A stretch of DNA of 7,094 nucleotides. It comes from Candidatus Tayloriibacteriota bacterium (GTDB taxonomy: Bacteria; Patescibacteriota; Minisyncoccia; Phycocordibacterales; GWA1-40-21). The stretch is from the NCBI GenBank assembly GCA_026395155.1, contig JAPLZG010000040.1, forward strand, positions 1-7,094, given 5' to 3'. The notes below the pieces were generated by a model. The model worked only from the letters and a program-made list of their open reading frames with translations, was not told the DNA's origin and made no database searches. How positions within the stretch are numbered: position 1 is the stretch's first letter; every line of letters begins with the position of its first letter. Below, one piece after another: positions 5,684 through 7,094 of the stretch. The translations under genes were made by a program, and so were the position numbers.

Positions 5684-6280
5684 TTATAATATATTCCAAC
5701 CATTACTTTTTTTATCCCAATTATATTTTTGTGCCAGAACTACTTCTTCTTTTCCTAAAAATGTAAATTTGTAATTAACACTCAATGTAATATTATTATT
5801 TTGAGCTTCTTTTAATAGATCAAAAGATTTATTTTTTAGTTCTTCTACTGGATCAAAGATTCTCTCTCGAGAGTCTTTTCCTGGCATATTCATTTTTTCT
5901 CTAAATAGATTGTCAAGATTTACACATTTATTTTTGGTCGACACCTCAAGCTCGAATGTAAGGTCTTCAAAAGAATTAATGGTTATATTTTCGTAATGAA
6001 TTACAGTTTCTTGATAGTCTTTATCAGGTATTTTCCGACTTACAATTTGAACTAACAACGCTGGTTTTTTACCAAGAATGAAAGCTTCGTTTGTCTTTAT
6101 ATAGCTTGAAACAACGATAATAGCAGAAATTACAGCGGAATATGCTATAAAAGAATTTACTTCTAATTGTAAACGTTCTGAATCGCTCAGTATAAATTTA
6201 TTTGAAAATATATGATACAAGAAATAACCTAAGATAAATGAGAGTAAAAATATCGCTATTGGTAAATAATATTTTTTCAT
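5684..6280 (-). CDS. Small membrane protein with two N-terminal transmembrane helices, function unknown
   Basis: From the ATG at 6280 the protein is 198 residues. Residues 4-25 (YYLPIAIFLLSFILGYFLYH start) and about 41-60 (FIAYSAVISAIIVVSSYI) are strong hydrophobic helices separated by a short polar loop. The rest (about 61-198) is a soluble mixed domain with alternating beta-like segments (ALLVQIVSRKI, FEDLTFELEVS, ITLSVNYKFTFLG) and no recognised catalytic motif. MKK before the first helix suggests the N-terminus is cytoplasmic, which would put the C-terminal domain there too. An upstream in-frame start at 6340 would add 20 polar residues overlapping the previous gene and is rejected. The gap to the previous stop is 11 nt, so it is probably co-transcribed with the propeller-repeat gene. 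I do not recognise the family. Stop TAA. Confidence 0.7.
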   Translation of the reverse strand: MKKYYLPIAIFLLSFILGYFLYHIFSNKFILSDSERLQLEVNSFIAYSAVISAIIVVSSYIKTNEAFILGKKPALLVQIVSRKIPDKDYQETVIHYENITINSFEDLTFELEVSTKNKCVNLDNLFREKMNMPGKDSRERIFDPVEELKNKSFDLLKEAQNNNITLSVNYKFTFLGKEEVVLAQKYNWDKKSNGWNIL

Positions 6281-6291
6281 AGGTAAATTTT

Positions 6292-7094
6292 CTATAAAAT
6301 CTGTAAAACACTGTCTTGAGCTACACTTCCTCTTTCCCATCCCTTTTTGTATTTCGTTTTACCCTTTTTAGTTTTGTATGCCACCTTAGTTTTGTTCTTG
6401 TAACTCATGGCCAAATTATAGCTTCCTCGTCCCCATTTTGCGTACTTTAGCTCAACTGTGACAATTGAGCTTGTACCACTTCTCCTTAATCCCACAACTT
6501 CTACCTTTCTCCCGCCAATCCTCATGATTACATATTTCTTATTTATGAGAGATAGATTAGTGAAAGTGTAGCTTATTCTTTTCTTAGCTTTTTTACTTAC
6601 ATTATACGCAAGAGTTGGTGTATCGGTGGTTATTTGAATATTGCTCTCGCTATATTTTAATACTGTAGGCCTATCCGAACTTTTATCTCTAAATGCCACA
6701 TAAGGTTCATTAGTTGAGGGATTGAAAGCGAGAGAGATGTAATTCACTCCATTTGCACTAAATCCAGCATTACCAACACTTTGCCAGCTGCCTCCACTGA
6801 ATTTCATTACCACGGCTTTATCCGATTTGCTATAGTCTTTATACGCCACATAAGGCTCGCCCGTAGAAGAATTGAAAGCGAGAGAAATAGAAGATGCTGC
6901 TCCTGTACTAAATCCTACGTTTCCTACAGTCTGCCAAGTGCCTCCACTAAATTTCATTGTGGTAGCTTTGTATAAATTAGCATCATCCCTATAAGATACG
7001 TACGGTTCGTTAGTAGAAGGGTTGAAGGCGATAGAAGTATAAGAGACTCCCCCCACACTGAATCCCGCAGTTCCTACAGTCTGCCAAGAACTTC
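6292..7094 (-). CDS. Propeller-type repeat protein with C-terminal beta-rich domain, 5' end missing
   Basis: The frame is open through the right edge, so only the C-terminal 267 residues are seen. Three consecutive 50-residue repeats each carry WQ[ST]VG, AGFS, [IS]AFN.ST.EPYV.[YF][RK]D and a closing MKFSGG. This pattern (aromatic start, 'likely observed value' strands, acidic D after Y/F) is typical of beta-propeller or sialidase-like blades, and more blades presumably lie upstream. A region from about ITTDTPTLAYNVSK onward (about 110 residues) is beta-rich and Ig/IPT-like (RKVEVVGLRRSGTSSIVTVE, GSYNLAMSYKN), ending in a very basic tail (KTKKGKTKYKKGWERG). No C-terminal anchor or sorting motif is visible. 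Such proteins are often secreted or surface-exposed, but no signal peptide can be checked here. A GTG at 7056 is inside a repeat and is not the start. Stop TAG. Confidence 0.8.
   Translation of the reverse strand, partial: SSWQTVGTAGFSVGGVSYTSIAFNPSTNEPYVSYRDDANLYKATTMKFSGGTWQTVGNVGFSTGAASSISLAFNSSTGEPYVAYKDYSKSDKAVVMKFSGGSWQSVGNAGFSANGVNYISLAFNPSTNEPYVAFRDKSSDRPTVLKYSESNIQITTDTPTLAYNVSKKAKKRISYTFTNLSLINKKYVIMRIGGRKVEVVGLRRSGTSSIVTVELKYAKWGRGSYNLAMSYKNKTKVAYKTKKGKTKYKKGWERGSVAQDSVLQIL
6640..7089 (-). repeat. Three tandem 150-bp coding repeats (50-residue blades)
   Basis: The units are 7089-6940, 6939-6790 and 6789-6640, each exactly 50 codons with no length variation. Units 1 and 2 end in MKFSGG; unit 3 is degenerate at its end (LKYSESN), as expected for the last blade. 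The exact periodicity implies recent duplication or strong structural constraint. Confidence 0.9.

Noticed and set aside
5374..5766. 130-residue plus-strand open frame across the leader, terminator and repeat
   Set aside because: It reads through a strong terminator hairpin and the 40-bp repeat and has no domain resemblance.
6281..6340. Longer membrane-protein N-terminus from 6340
   Set aside because: It would overlap the propeller gene and add a polar stretch before MKK and the first helix.
1..7094. CRISPR array, transposase or integrase
   Set aside because: No regularly spaced short repeats and no transposase or recombinase motifs were seen in any frame; the only tandem repeats are coding propeller blades.

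Overview
The window looks like a short accessory stretch of a small, AT-rich bacterial genome. The short intergenic gaps, the lack of clear Shine-Dalgarno sequences, an XRE-Panacea antitoxin and a large propeller-repeat protein would all suit a Patescibacteria (CPR) lineage. That placement is inference; no rRNA, tRNA or ribosomal marker is present. Genes read cleanly with the standard code. The eight visible stops are TAG (5) or TAA (3), and no gene has an in-frame TGA.

Layout, left to right. (1) Positions 1-419, minus strand: N-terminal part of an XRE helix-turn-helix protein running into a Panacea (SocA/DUF4065) antitoxin domain. It has a good promoter with a 13-bp palindrome over the -10; its toxin partner would lie off the left edge. 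(2) Positions 515-554: first copy of a 40-bp intergenic repeat. (3) Positions 681-1519, minus strand: a C39-like cysteine peptidase followed by a HAD phosphatase that has lost its core. (4) Positions 1559-1951, plus strand: a NUDIX hydrolase, divergent from the peptidase and sharing a palindromic -10 region with it. (5) Positions 1986-2037: a long hairpin between convergent genes. (6) Positions 5365 down to 2039, minus strand: a compact operon of HNH endonuclease, C5 cytosine DNA methyltransferase and a GHKL (MORC/MutL-like) ATPase, preceded by a start-less remnant that looks like the C-terminus of an XRE regulator. (7) Positions 5584-5652: a strong intrinsic terminator and the second copy of the 40-bp repeat. 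(8) Positions 7094 down to 5684, minus strand: the C-terminal part of a protein with 50-residue propeller-type repeats, then a small two-helix membrane protein.

The core of interest is the HNH/methyltransferase/ATPase operon, which reads as a restriction-modification or related defence system. The methyltransferase would mark host DNA and the HNH protein would cut unmarked DNA. The GHKL-S5 ATPase belongs to the type known from restriction-modification neighbourhoods. Its C-terminus carries an R-x4-H motif (RNPVMH) in a helical context resembling Swt1-type HEPN RNase domains, so the system may pair DNA restriction with RNA cleavage. The operon and its neighbours lie between the two direct repeats, about 5.1 kb apart, but no integrase or transposase is visible, so mobility is only a hypothesis.
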